DNA from: Sipunculus nudus
Taxonomy: Eukaryota > Annelida > Sipuncula > Golfingiida > Sipunculidae
Length of the DNA: 64,000 bases
Assembly (NCBI GenBank): GCA_026874595.1
Contig: CM049306.1
Location: 43,834,019 to 43,898,018 of the forward strand
Reading direction: 5' to 3'
The notes below the pieces were generated by a model, which made no database searches, had not been told where the DNA came from, and was given only the letters and a program-made list of their open reading frames with translations. Shown in pieces: positions 13,166-25,540 of this stretch. Numbering within the stretch: position 1 is the stretch's first letter; each line of letters opens with the position of its first letter. A program made the translations under genes and the position numbers.

Positions 13166-15312
13166 GGCCTATGTGCGTATTATAATTTTCATTAGTGATT
13201 GATAAAAGCACCAGTAGTTGTCACTGCCAGTGAAACAGATTTTTGGCGGAGCTGCAAAACATCTTTAAATATATATGGCACATAGCAAACTAAATTTTAA
13301 AAATATAAACTATTATTATATGAATTGAAGTTAATAATTTTTTTTTTGTAATACGTTTGCCTATAACAGGCTATTCATTGTTGTAAGGAACAGTACTGCG
13401 TTATAAATGTTTGTACCTTTTAAACATAAAATCTGATCACTAATACCAGAACTTATAACTCCTTTTTATATTTCATCCATGAAAGTTTCTCAAATCGGGT
13501 TCATTCGCCGCCTATATTCATAAAAAATACATAACGTATACCGCAGACTGCATATATATCGCATATACCGTACGTGCACCCGGTATAAACGCCGCTTTAT
13601 ATTGATATCGCTCTCAAAACCCAGTCAACGCTTGCATGCATGGCCCAGGGATTAAATATGGAAAATGTGTCGTGGTCATGATAATCCTTTAAAGTCATAC
13701 GGCGGAGTCAGTCTCAGTCATGATACATGCAAGAAAATGAATAAAATGCATTCGCCAATCTTAAATTAGAAGCTATAGCGTATATATATAGTGACGGTGA
13801 CACAGTGAAAGTAAAATATTAAGACCAAAGATGCGGACTTTCGATATGCATGCGCATGCTGTATTCAAAATGACGATCGAGAAATCATGCAGGTGGACAA
13901 ATTAGACTGAAATCTAATTGTACCTTTCCATTGCTGTAAAATAAGATTTAAAAGACGCAGGTATACAAATATATCTATATTGCAAAATGTTTGATGGCTT
14001 TGTCTCAAACTTGCCCCTTTCGAAGACCTAAAATACCACAGGGTGTCGGCTTCTATTTTTACCCACCGACCTTGTCATTTTCACGTTTGATTGACAGTTT
14101 TATTAGCACAAGGAAATTTTCCTATCACACAGAAGATTTTAGCGGAAAGACAGCACACAACATGTGGCCAACCAGACGGGGATTCGGAGTGAAAATTACT
14201 AATTTAAATTGGCATCAATTACATTAATCATCAAAGGATAATGACATCATTTACAATGTTCGGGAACCGAACGACATGTATAATTGCCAGGTGTAGGTCA
14301 TGGTCCGCGTCTCTACAGCTGACGGGACTGGTGAATACAAAATAAATAAATAAACAAACACCCAAGAGATCATAACTTATTAGAAGTTTTTTTGAACATT
14401 CCAGGTGCTTCTTAAGAATTATTGAATTGTTGCTGCATATTGTTTTATAATTAACTGGAACTCTGCCTCTCCGTGAAATCACCATGCACCTTGCAGCCTG
14501 GGGAGACCGCATGCTTTCCTGCTAAAGCTGAAGTTTTATCAGCAGTGCATGTTTTCTGACTATATGAGGGCCTAAATGTACAAAGTTGCATACGGAGGTT
14601 ACCAGATTAGCTATATGATTTGAAGTTAGGTCTCGTGTATACATCTAGTTAACCAAGGAATTGTGCATCTCAAAATTATAAAATAAATTTCCTACTTTTC
14701 TTCAAGTGAAGTTGAATTAAATAAATGTAATTATATATTATATTTCCATTTTATATTAATTTCATAAGACGTAATTATGCTTCATTTAAATGTCACTGAA
14801 ATAAAGTGCAAATTGAAGACCTGGATAAGTAAGTGCATGAAGATATGTAAGCCTACGTGCAATTTTCCTCTAAGATACCAGAATGTACTGCTATGAAATC
14901 ATAGTAACTAGGCATGATTTTGATAAGCATTGTTGGACTTACGTAGGCCTATATATTTGAATAACTTAACATACATTAAAATGTACTGTGAAAACATGTT
15001 TCTTTGGTGTTACTTCACAGTTTAGTATCGTTTTCTCACGTTTATAAACTTTGGTATTATGTGCATTATCCCCAATAGCACATTTTAAAAACACCTTTTC
15101 AACTATAAAAAATATTGATTTTCCGTTATTTTATATTCTTGTTAATAACGATTTGTTTACATTAATGTGCATAGGCCTATTTATTATATATATGTAATAA
15201 ATTATTGTTCCACTAGTACTACCAGTGTTTTCATTGTTTCTGATCCCTGCGGGAAAGAATCGATTCTAATGCATACATATTGCATGACGTGAGAGGATGT
15301 TTCCAGGTAACT
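12378..15312. other. AT-rich stretch with a GT/TA microsatellite
   Basis: A (GT)n then (TA)n tract lies at about 13135-13166. No coding exon was recognised. Confidence 0.45.
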
Positions 15313-15333
15313 CCCCCCCCCCCCCCCCCCCCC
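15313..15333. repeat. Poly-C tract (21 bases)
   Basis: Uninterrupted C run (poly-G on the minus strand), followed by a C/A-rich tail. Confidence 0.9.
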
Positions 15334-15399
15334 ACCACCCCCACAAAAAAAAAAGAATAATCAGACCGCCAGTCGGCACAGCATCTCATGATGCTTCTT

Positions 15400-15620
15400 A
15401 TAATGAACACGCCAGACTCAGTCACGTGAACCATGTCCATTTAAAAGACTTTACAAAATAAACACGCCAGACCCAGTCACGTGAACCTTGCTGATGTAAA
15501 AGTAGATACGATTGGGTGAGAAAAGTTTGCAGCGTCAGTGCGTCACCGCTGGCTGAGGGATGACGCGGTAAAATTGGACCGTTCAGGAAAAAAACCCAAA
15601 CAGACGTGTCGTCTTGCATC
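15400..15620. promoter_or_regulatory. Duplicated CACGTG-containing unit in a CpG-richer patch
   Basis: Two near-identical copies about 55 bp apart (15405-15434 and 15460-15490) read aacacgccagactcagtcac followed by gtgaacc. Each holds a palindromic E-box, CACGTG. Downstream sequence includes gtgcgtcaccgc and gatgacgcgg. This looks regulatory, but no gene start was identified nearby. Confidence 0.3.
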
Positions 15621-16145
15621 TTAATTGTCCAGTAAATGTTTTATTTATTTTTATTTTTTCGTTATATTGACTAGATAGGATAATTCTGTGACTAAAGTCT
15701 GCAAAACCGCCTCGTTAATGTACCTTGTGTGCTACATATTGCTAAATTCACTCATCATCGCTCAATCACCGTCAGCCGCGGAGGGGCGGTTACTTCAAAA
15801 GAAATTGCATGGATACCCTCAATTAAGAAAATAAGAGTTTTCACAAGTGCAAGACATATTTGTTTTGATTTTTTATTTCAAATTTTAGTACATTCGCACT
15901 GTTTCGAATGGGAAAGATTTGGATATATCAACGTTTATTTAGGCTAATCGTTGATCGAACCAAGTGCACACCTGTTTACCTGTCGCACCTGGATTTTTAC
16001 AAGTGCAGATAAACGCGACAGACCAACTAAACAGCAATTTTATTATTGCATGAAATTTTAACAAACAGGGTAGACACATTTTTCCAGATTTTATTTTAAA
16101 TCAGTCGGCGATTTGTTTTTTGCCTGCACATGTAAAAATATATTA

Positions 16146-17420
16146 ATTTGACATAAAAAGGTATATTACAGGTAACCAGATAATTAGTGCATTTCACACC
16201 CATAAATTATATATTTTGCACATTGGACAAAAGTAAATAGTTTTTATTGCAATGTCCCTTATAACAAGTATAATATATAATTTAAATTAAAAAAATGAGA
16301 ATTTACCTTTATTTACCTGATCTTACCTGTGCAGGTGAGTAAACTTTTACAGGTAGAAATTGGCAAAATTGAAATCCACAAGTCTCGTGGCTGTGCAGTT
16401 AATTCAAAGATAGTTTCTGCATATTGTTTTAACTCCTTCAAAAATTTCCTCTCCACTTTTAAAATAAAAAGTTGTCTTTATATTCTGTACTTACAAAGGT
16501 AATTAAATCTGTTTAAGATCAAAGGTATCATTTCAGGTAACCCAATAATTGGTGCAGTTAGTACCTATAATTCATAAATTTTACACATGGCACTCAAAAT
16601 TAAGTTGTATGTTTTTTTTTCTCCCTTATTACATGTATAAAATATATACTTCATTAAAAAAATAATTTACCTGTATTTACCTGAACTCACCTGTACAGGT
16701 GAGTATGTTTTTATGTGTAACCGTAACCAAAATTATCAATTTATGTTTTACATGTCTGAAAAATCAAAATATAATGGTTTTACACAGCTGACACTTGTTT
16801 ATCCATATTCTTCTCAGCCACTTTTCAGCATGATTTTGTCACTGCCACAGGTAATTAGATCAGTTGAAGAACAAAGGTACTATTCACATAGGTAACTTAA
16901 TTACTGTATTAAAAGCACCTGTTCTTATATCAAAATGAATTATACAGTCCATAAATAGAGAAGGTATTAATTTATAGTAACTATATTGATGAACAAGGTG
17001 TTTGCTAACATATTCAGAAAAAAAAAATAATTTACCTTTACTTACCTGTACAGGTAAACATATGTGTTATATGTTAATAATCATAGAATGTGCTCTTTGG
17101 GTCAGCAAGCTTTTCAGGTGAAAAATATTTGATTTCCACAGAAAAATCTAATTTACTTGCACATTCTGGTTCGTTGGTGGTTCCCTTTCCAGTATTTAAC
17201 CAAATCATTTACCTTTTTCTTACCATTAATTAATAATTACCTTAGAGTGAAAAAAATCCTTACATTTCCCTTTTTTTTATCAAAGGGTTAATGGGTTACC
17301 TGAACAGGATGAAAGGGGTCATTTTGGTGATATACCAGTGAGTGGAAATACAGTTAGTACAGATTTACCTGTTTTTACCTGTATATACCTTAGTTACATA
17401 CATATCAAACCAGGTATATA
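16146..17420. repeat. ~360-bp tandem array with ACCTGTRCAGGT palindromes
   Basis: Each unit holds attacaggtaaccagataatt-like sequence, then tttacctgtatttacctga and a palindrome. The palindromes are at 16325-16336 (acctgtgcaggt), 16689-16700 and 17044-17055 (acctgtacaggt), spaced 364 and 355 bp. A degenerate fourth unit lies near 17365-17415. The palindrome is two facing E2-box-type halves (CACCTG/CAGGTG in the second unit). Confidence 0.75.
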
Positions 17421-20173
17421 GAAAATAAATAAAATAACATGATGGACATATACCTGACAGTAAAAGCTGAAAATTTCACAAAGATACCTTTAACGGTTAC
17501 TGAGTTAATGTCTCTTATATAGATTCATGTCAAAATGTGGAAAAAATGCAAAATAAATCTGAACAGTAGGAGTGTGACAATCCACAGGCTAATCTGAACA
17601 GTAAAGGGTTAACACAAGAAAATACATGTGAACTCACAACCATAACTGAAACACTGTTTCTATGATTTATTATAACAAGTCATTTCCTGTATTGCATACA
17701 AGTTGGCTGCATCTAGTAACCTGTGCGAGCCCTGCCTGTATTCATGCGGTCAGAAATTCAACAATCATGCAGAGGGGCTTACAAATATTCATAGTTGAAA
17801 CAAAACTTTTCTCAATCATGTTTGGTGTTCTTAGAAAGTACTTTAAAAATGCTAATGATAAGTCTGGGTAATGTCAATTGTACCTGTAGGCCATGAGGTG
17901 TTGTCAGAATGACAAAAATTTTTGCATCCTCATGGTGCCTTAAATTGTGTTCCTCAGACCTAGATGTAAAGGTACTCTGACAGCTAATAATCTGGTTGTC
18001 ATGTCGGAGGGCCGATATGCTGCTAAGTGTAACTTGAAACTATGACAGCAAATATACTAATCCCATTCATTTCATTCCTTTAGAGCGGAGTTTCTGTGAT
18101 CCTTTAAGGTTAGGTTATCAACAGTTTTAGTACTCATGCTAACATTCCGACCGTGTTTGCACAGGAACTTGACGGAGATCAGAATTACTGATAAAAAGAT
18201 CTACGTTGATTTTCAATCTTTCCCCTGGCTTCAACCCGGCACACCTGCAGTTCATATACTCCGGCTTGGATGAGTGGGAGTCTAGTCATGATATATCTAT
18301 GGAACATGCACCAAACTGCCACCCACCACAGCAGAAGCACGACAACTTACCAACAGGGTGTACACAGAAATTAAATGTCTTTATTTCTTTTTCATGACAG
18401 GTCTAAGGTCAAATATGTGGCACTGTCCACTGAATGTGAATGAAGGCAAGCATTACACAAGATTAAGCATTAAGCCTTCTGGTGTTAATGTTTATATGAA
18501 TAGGGACAGAAAGCAAATCTCAAGAGACAAAGCTAGACTTGGCTAGTCTCAGGTTTTAATTTTATCAAGAATTCACCATTTCTTACGGCCAACTGCTCTA
18601 CAGTCCATCTCATCACTAGGCCAAATCTAAGTCTTTCTTATTCTTTTCAAACAGTAAAAGGCTCAGGTAACAAATAAGGACATTAAGCTTCAGCTGAAAA
18701 ATCCTTTCAACAATTCTTTTTCAGTTCAAATGGTAAAGACCATGCAGAATATTTGACATCAGAGAACAATAATATGTTCAATCAAACCACCAACAGCAAG
18801 CAAAGTCTTGACCAACAAGCAATGATCTCTCATAAGGTACATGTAACTCTTTCAACAGCTAATTCAATGGGGACAGACATGGCAGTGTATTCTATATTAT
18901 ACAAGGATGAAGAGTACCATAAATGACAAGATATGCAATTATTAATAAACCCCAACAATATGAGCTTCTGTGTCTTTGTATAATATCCACAGGGTCATAC
19001 CTGTATGATCCAAGCCTTAACCTATAGTCAATAGACTGAAGAGAAACCTCTTGGTTTCAATCAATAAAATAGAAAACCTCAGAGTGCCTTTAACCTCAAT
19101 ATAACCTGTAATTAAATCCAGGCCATATCAACCTTATAAATCTATAGTTGAGAATAAAGGATAATATGGTGTAAATTACTATTTTACAGATACAAAGCAG
19201 ACTGAGATAAGTCATTTACTCTGATGTGTTATTGAGATAATATTGGAAATGCATATCTGCAAGCATGACAATGCTGCTTCACCCCGGCCCTCACTAAAGT
19301 TAATGAATTCTTACCACAGTATCACCAGGTTTGCTGATGAAATGTCTAGTTATCAAAAGACTGCAACTTGTAAACTCAACCTAAATGATGCTTGAATCAC
19401 AAAATTAACTGGAATTGATACTTTTCTCTTAACACACTGAAGATTCATAAATATTACCAAATTAAAAAATGTAAATTGACCTTAAGTGTGGTTTCTGCAC
19501 GGTGTAACCAATCACTTGAAGGTCTGAGGCATAGAGTAATATATGTGCAAGCAGATGAAACAGAATCATAATCAAAGTGTTGCAATTTGCATACAGATAT
19601 CTGCTTGTTGCTATCATGTGAACTGGCCATGTCATATAATGATACAAAGTGTGCAGCATCAAGATATCAAAATTGTCTGGCAAATGGCTCAAAAGCAATT
19701 CCTGGTGATGATGCATTTCAACACACAGCACAGCCCTGCATTATGATCTTTTCATCTGTGAACCATACAGCACCGTTAAATAGATACAACTAGAACAGAG
19801 AATTGATTTAAGAGCTCAGGATTTAGTGAACAATTTCAACATCTTGCATAATTTCCCTAATATAATAGAGAAATGCATGGGTCTGTAGCATTCTGAAAAA
19901 AAAAGCATGAAATGCCAAACACACTATGAGTACCTGCAACAAAACACTTGGAAATGCCAACTTTGCTTGAATTGAAAAAAAAAAAAAAAAAAAAAACTAA
20001 CATTAAGTCATTAATAATTCAAAGTGGACCTTCAAAACAGTCACCTTATAACTATGCAAAATAATTTCAACATGTGTGGCAATCAGTTTACTGGCACACT
20101 GGCAACCATTAAGGACGGTTGCCACCTGGTGGCTCAACTTGGCATCAAGCTTTCCCATAAAACAAATTTTTTA

Positions 20174-20236
<63 letters not shown>

Positions 20237-22146
20237 GGAGTTCAAAACAAGTTACAACTGAATTTAATTTGGTTTTATAGTTATCCCATTTAGATATACA
20301 TTGAACAAAAGATTATTTATTCATTGATGCTGAGTGTGTCTGTGGACTGGCAATGCATCTATACATGTAATATTAGAAGATAATGGAAATTGTGCAAGAA
20401 TGAATTTTATAAATTTCAAGACTTAAGTATCCATGTACAAAAAGTAATAGTAAATAGTTAATAATGTAGACTATATAATTGCATCATTACTGTGTAAATG
20501 CAATGACATGTCTCAGCAGTTACTGAAATCTTCTGGGAATTAATTGAGTCAAGAGAATTTTGTAGAGAACCTTATCAATGAACTCTCACACCTGGTGCCT
20601 GGCAGCCATCAGGGTAAATCCAAGATGCAAGAGTGTTTTCATACACAAATACCAGACTTCAGTCATTTCATAAAGATTGTGTGATGTAATGACCCAGCTG
20701 TTTGATGAGTGTGTATCTAGTCATGACCTGGATAAACATGGGCTAGAACCACACCCACCAAACAGACAATGATCAGTCTCAGCAGATCCTATGCAGAGTG
20801 TCCGTCTCTATAATACAGAGATGGAGAGCACTGCATGCATTCTTGTGGTGCCCTGTCTGATATTACTAAATGTCCCTCCTTTAACCAAATTACCAAACAT
20901 AATCTAGCTAACATACCCTTAACTACAACTCCTTACTTGTTTTCTTGCTCAAATAAGAAAATTAAACATATAATCCAGGTGCAAAAGTTAAGAAGCGATG
21001 TTCGCAGCTTTCTGACCAAACATGACATGTTGCTTTAGGGTCAATGACACAGGGAGAAGCCAGTTTTCAAAGTCCTTCCTCTAATTGGCTGTTAGGTTTC
21101 AGGCTCATTCATCATGGAAATCCAACTTAATTCCAAGTATAAGATTTACTGCCTGGTCCCTAAAATAGTGCCATCTTGTGAATAAAAAAGAAAGTGCAAG
21201 CAAAACAATGGTTCCAAGCGGGGCTAGTTGCCACCTGCAAATATTCTCGTTTTCACTTATTAGAAATGGTTCACACACCCAGTTAAGACCCACGTTTGTT
21301 TATTTTAAGCTTATTATCTGATTTATCTAAATTTCTGTGTCCTCGCTCGCACACCAATATTTTCAATAGAGTGCACGTAAGCCTCACTGGGAGGCTTACT
21401 ATGTAGGCTAAGCAGATCCATGTGTAACACTGGCCAATCAGTTTTTAGACATTTGCTTAACAGACGACAGGAGCAAAAATCTTTCAGATATTCAAAATTT
21501 GTCCAAAGTGGGAACAAACCTTACTTATTTTAAATTTCAACTTAGAAAATAATCTTGCCTATTTATAAGTCACAAGACTACCCATAAAATAATTACACAT
21601 GAAATCCCAAAACAAACTCACAGTCAATGTGCACTGATTCTACAAATTTCAGACACACATTCTTACCTTCATCATGCGAAATAATCACAAATTGCCCATA
21701 AATAGGTAGGGTATACCTGCACAGCTTGTGTGAAGGTATTTCCACCTGGTGTTTAGCCAACATGTGTTTTTGTGTGTCACAGCTTTTTCTCCCATGGTCC
21801 CTGTACCTGGCTTAGCTTTTGTGAAGCAGCCAACCAGATAATATTCAATAACGTTTCACTGGGTCCCTCCAGGTAGCTATTGAATCCAGCCTGCAAACTT
21901 CCACAGAAAAGTCCTTTGTTAACATTTCCTTTGCAGAATTATGAGCGTGCAAACACTCAGTGTGCAAGTGGGAACAAATCCACCATTCAAGCCTCTGTGC
22001 AGTCCAATATGCATACACATACTTTTTCCTTTGTACAGGGAAATCCTGGCCATTATGAACTACTTCTTGAAGTCTCATGAAAGCCCATTTACTATGTATT
22101 CTAACCCCTCTCCTTGGCACTGTGGGGTGCCCATTCATTCATCCAG
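17421..22146. other. AT-rich intergenic stretch with homopolymers
   Basis: A 22-base A run (19975-19996) and a 61-base G run (20175-20235) are the main features. A piece of the 2.5-3.0 kb tandem repeat recurs near 20705. No gene was recognised. Confidence 0.45.
20175..20235. repeat. Poly-G tract of 61 bases
   Basis: An uninterrupted run of G, exceptionally long. It could fold as G-quadruplexes, or its length could be inflated by sequencing or assembly. Confidence 0.9.
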
Positions 22147-22326
22147 GTTAAATTTGCCATTATCCCTGAAAGCTTGCATGCACTTGGTGACACAATGTGC
22201 TTGCCACTGATGGGTCACAATGGAGAACCTTTCATTCCAGCGTGTTCACCAGACTGTGACAACTACCTTTGCCACTACCCCAAGAACACTGATTATCATA
22301 ATTTCAACCAGTTTTCTGGCACTTGA
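22147..22326 (+). pseudogene. Possible exon or gene fragment, Cys-rich
   Basis: After an acceptor-like atccag at 22141-22146, 59 codons stay open to a TGA. The translation is rich in Cys, Pro and His: VKFAIIPESLHALGDTMCLP, then GEPFIPACSPDCDNYLCHYP. It has a C-x3-C-x4-C spacing and is less AT-biased than its surroundings. It could be the last exon of an undetected gene or a decayed fragment. No upstream exon was found and the family is not recognised. Confidence 0.22.
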
Positions 22327-24129
22327 CATCCACATCATAACCAGAACAGGAAGTACTGGTTAATGTGACAAAATTCCTTCCTTGCCATGTTTAGCATGAC
22401 ACTTCTTCCACTCTTATTCATCTGTGCTAAGTCTTGAGGAAAAAGGTTGTGTCGACTTTAGGGCTGAACCAATACTAGGAGACTGACACAATCAATGGCC
22501 CTGACAAGAATCACGATTTTCTATTGCTCCAACAAAAATTGATATGATCTAATGACTAAAAAGTACCAATGTTTAAAAAATGTCTTCATAATAACTCATA
22601 GCACACTGAAAAATATCCTTATTTATATGTAGTGCATATGAAGCAAAATTACTTGTGGGCCTGTCAAGATATTTCAAAGCTACACAAGTAGCTGAAACTT
22701 TTATACTATTTTTGCTTTCTCAAGACATGTATTCTTTCCCTGAACTGCTACTACACTGATGCCAGATACAGTTATTTAAATGTACATTAACATTACTCTT
22801 GCCATAAAAGATTTATATATTGTCTCTTGCCCAGTATTATAGAAGTGATAAAATGTACCTCAACATTGAACTGATTACCAATCAGCAACCCCCTGTTAAT
22901 AACTGATATTAACATTTCCATGAGAGCTAAGCTGACCTGACTTCGCAAATCAATGACAACAGGGATTTTCACGATTTTAAGCTTAAGAATAAATGACCCA
23001 GATTTCAATAACATGAGAGTACAAGTCAATTGATGCACTGTAAACCTTGCACCTAAAAGAACTGCCACAAATGGGTTCTACAACAGGTTTTCTAATCCGC
23101 TCCCCAAACCATGCCATTCAATATTTTTGATATTGATATTTGTAGTTACTGATATAAAATCATTTTCAAAAAATATTTACAAGGAGAGAATTTGACTGCA
23201 GGAAAAATTCAGCAGATACCTTTGTGCAAGAATGATGAGCTATTCATTGGATATCTTATCTAACATGCATTTAATTTTTATATTACAGGAGTAATCAATA
23301 TTTAATTTTTTTTTTATTTTTTTGTTTCCAAAACTTTTTATATACTTTAGAGGCAGCTGGCAGCCATTATACATTTCCTTATATATACAGACAGTTGATT
23401 GAATTATTATTTGAACTGATTCTAGATGATACCTATTATTTGTTGCTCGAATCTTTCAAGGCTACATACTTCCAAACCACTAGTTTCTAACCATGGTTAT
23501 TCACATCTATATTACTCTTGGTAGTCTTGCTTATTATAATAGGTACTATGTAAAATGTTGTAATGATAAACCTTTTTAATGTTGAATCTTTCATTACTTA
23601 AATGTCATTTTTGTGTAGCTTGCAGACTCAATGAATTGAAATGAAGACTAAAAATTTTAGACAGGCCACTGACATATCAAACCTGTACATTTCTGGGCGA
23701 CTGTGACACGTTTAACACACAGGCTCCCTCTATGTGTCAACTTCGTTAATGATCTACCAACAGGTGTTAAACTCCTGCAGTCCGTCCCCGAGGGCCTGAT
23801 AACATCGGAACCAATCACTTTCTTTGACACTTCCTGAATCATTTAAAGAATTGCAACACTCTGGCAGGTGTTGGCCATAAAACTCCTTATTTCGACGCTT
23901 TAATACCACACAGGAAACTTATCCTGACGACATTCTTGTACACTCAGCAACTTCTCAAATTTCACAATCATAAGACAAGGTGAAGAACACAGAAGCTCCC
24001 GATAAAGAATAAGAAACTGCAAGAAGCGTCCGTAATTGTGTTCCAAAGTTTGACATGTCCATTCAAGTGTCACTAAACAGCCTGGCATGGCACATAGCAA
24101 CGTCATATGAACACACACCGTTACCAATG
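22327..24129. other. Intergenic, nothing established
   Basis: AT-rich. The minus strand at 23900-24127 is open for 75 codons, but it starts without a good ATG and resembles nothing known to me. Confidence 0.4.
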
Positions 24130-24649
24130 AACTACTGAACTCCCAACACGGAGCATGGCTTCGGCCGCACCTGAATCATGCTCCCTCGTCGTCATGCTTG
24201 GGTGAGCTCAGACTTCTTCGCTTTTCCAAGCGGCGTGGGGCACAACGAGGGGCCATATTGGGTGATAACACATTTATGTGTGATAAAAGGAACTACATAC
24301 TTACCTCCTGACAGTCGGGGAAGATATTTTCAATCAAAACTTTGCAAATTCATAAGAATTTTACAAGTTCACTTCAATTTAGCGCCATTTCGGTCTCCAT
24401 TTCCTGTCCCAAATCGAAAGAGAGGCTGCTCCCGAAGTGACGAATAAGAAGCCAGCTTTCTTAGGAGGGTATAGGAACCAATAAAAATAGCCGAGACAGG
24501 AGGCCTTTGGCAAGTGTGTTGACAAGCACGCATGGTGGCTTCTGCCAAGAGTGAGCTCGGCAAGCTTTTATCCAAATACGATTACATCAAAGTTTACGGT
24601 ACTATTTACGGAACACTTATGTAACTGCTATCATCCCCATAGTGTCTGA
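24130..24649 (+). promoter_or_regulatory. POLL promoter and 5' UTR region
   Basis: This stretch is visibly richer in G+C and CpG than the DNA on either side (for example cttcggccgcac near 24155 and aagcggcgtggg near 24230). It holds a CCAAT at 24478-24482 followed by an A-rich ataaaaat, and a gtgacg CRE-like half site near 24438. It directly precedes the POLL start. The exact transcription start cannot be read from sequence. A divergent transcript on the minus strand is possible, but no recognisable gene was found there. Confidence 0.5.
24532..24624 (+). CDS. Upstream ORF in the POLL leader (30 codons)
   Basis: An ATG at 24532 opens a 30-codon frame (MVASAKSELGKLLSKYD...) ending in TAA at 24622-24624, 25 bases before the POLL ATG and in a different frame. 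It starts with G at +4 but lacks a purine at -3. If transcription begins upstream of it, it would be a uORF that can lower POLL translation. Whether it lies in the mature mRNA is unknown, so this is inference. Confidence 0.3.
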   Translation: MVASAKSELGKLLSKYDYIKVYGTIYGTLM

Positions 24650-25540
24650 ATGATGGAACAGCCAAGTAAAAGGAGGAAAACAAACGGAGGCGCACATAAA
24701 AATACAGGTGTTCCGGACAACGGATCTGATCCTGGAAATCCCCTTCAACAACAAGTTCCTACTGGCAGTGGTGATAATGATAAAACAGGGTGTGAAATAA
24801 AGCCATCTGATAAGAATACAGATGCACCAAAAGCCACGGCATCTCCTACAGATTTTTTAACTGGTTTTAAAGTTTTTATAGTTCCTGCTGGGATAGGGAA
24901 AATGCGATGTGATTTATTTTCTAAACAGCTCACAAAACTCGGGGCAGTGTGCCATAAAACTTTAGAAGAAGATACAACACATATATTGGTAGATGAAAAA
25001 ATGGAGACAGATAGACTATTAAGGATATTGAAATTGAATGAAATCCCAGAATCAGTAAAAGTGACTAAAACAATGTGGTTGAGTAACTGTATTAAACATA
25101 AACAATTGCTAGGGACGACAAACTTTGAATTGATTTGTAACACCAGGAAGAAACCAACATTGTCCAAAAAAGATTCTTGTGAAGATGATGATGATACAAC
25201 AGAAGTGAAAGATAGAGCAGAAAACTTGAAGAAATTATCATCCTTTTTGAAGGGAAACCCAACAAATCTAACAACAGTCAATGATGAGCCGAGTGAGAAA
25301 AGTAACTCAAATGGTGCTGTGAATAAAAATTTTGAACAGGGAAAAGTGGAGGAAACTAATAAAATACCAAAAGTTGGTATTATGTGGAGTTTCAAGAAAA
25401 CTGGTGGGGGAGATGGAGCTAGTGATCCTGAGAGTGATTACCAGCCAAGTGATGAGGAAAAAGATCCATTAGATGATGCTGGGGAAGGAGCAAGCTCCGG
25501 AGCATCAGCAGCAAATTCCCCAACCAAGCGTCCTCTGCTT
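24650..25540 (+). CDS. POLL: POLL coding exon 1 (BRCT domain and linker)
   Basis: Encodes residues 1-297. The BRCT domain carries the expected Trp143 (TMWLSNC) and the segment THILVDE. It binds end-joining partners (XRCC4-ligase IV, Ku) in the known family. The linker is rich in Asp, Glu, Ser and Asn. An in-frame TGA at 24647-24649 sits directly before the first ATG, so the reading frame cannot extend upstream without splicing. Two ATGs are adjacent (24650 and 24653). The second has the better context, with A at -3 and G at +4, and may be the real start. The donor gtatgt follows at 25541, phase 0. The open frame continues 43 codons into the intron, but the next exon restores family similarity only if spliced here. 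Confidence 0.95.

Noticed and set aside
20024-20293. Poly-Gly frames
   Set aside because: They translate the 61-base G run.
23900-24127. Divergent gene sharing the POLL promoter, such as DPCD, which neighbours POLL in mammals
   Set aside because: The 75-codon minus-strand frame has no resemblance to DPCD or any family I know, and has no good start codon.
24745-25395. 216-codon antisense frame across POLL exon 1
   Set aside because: It is a shadow of the strongly supported BRCT-encoding exon, hydrophobic-skewed, and has no family resemblance.
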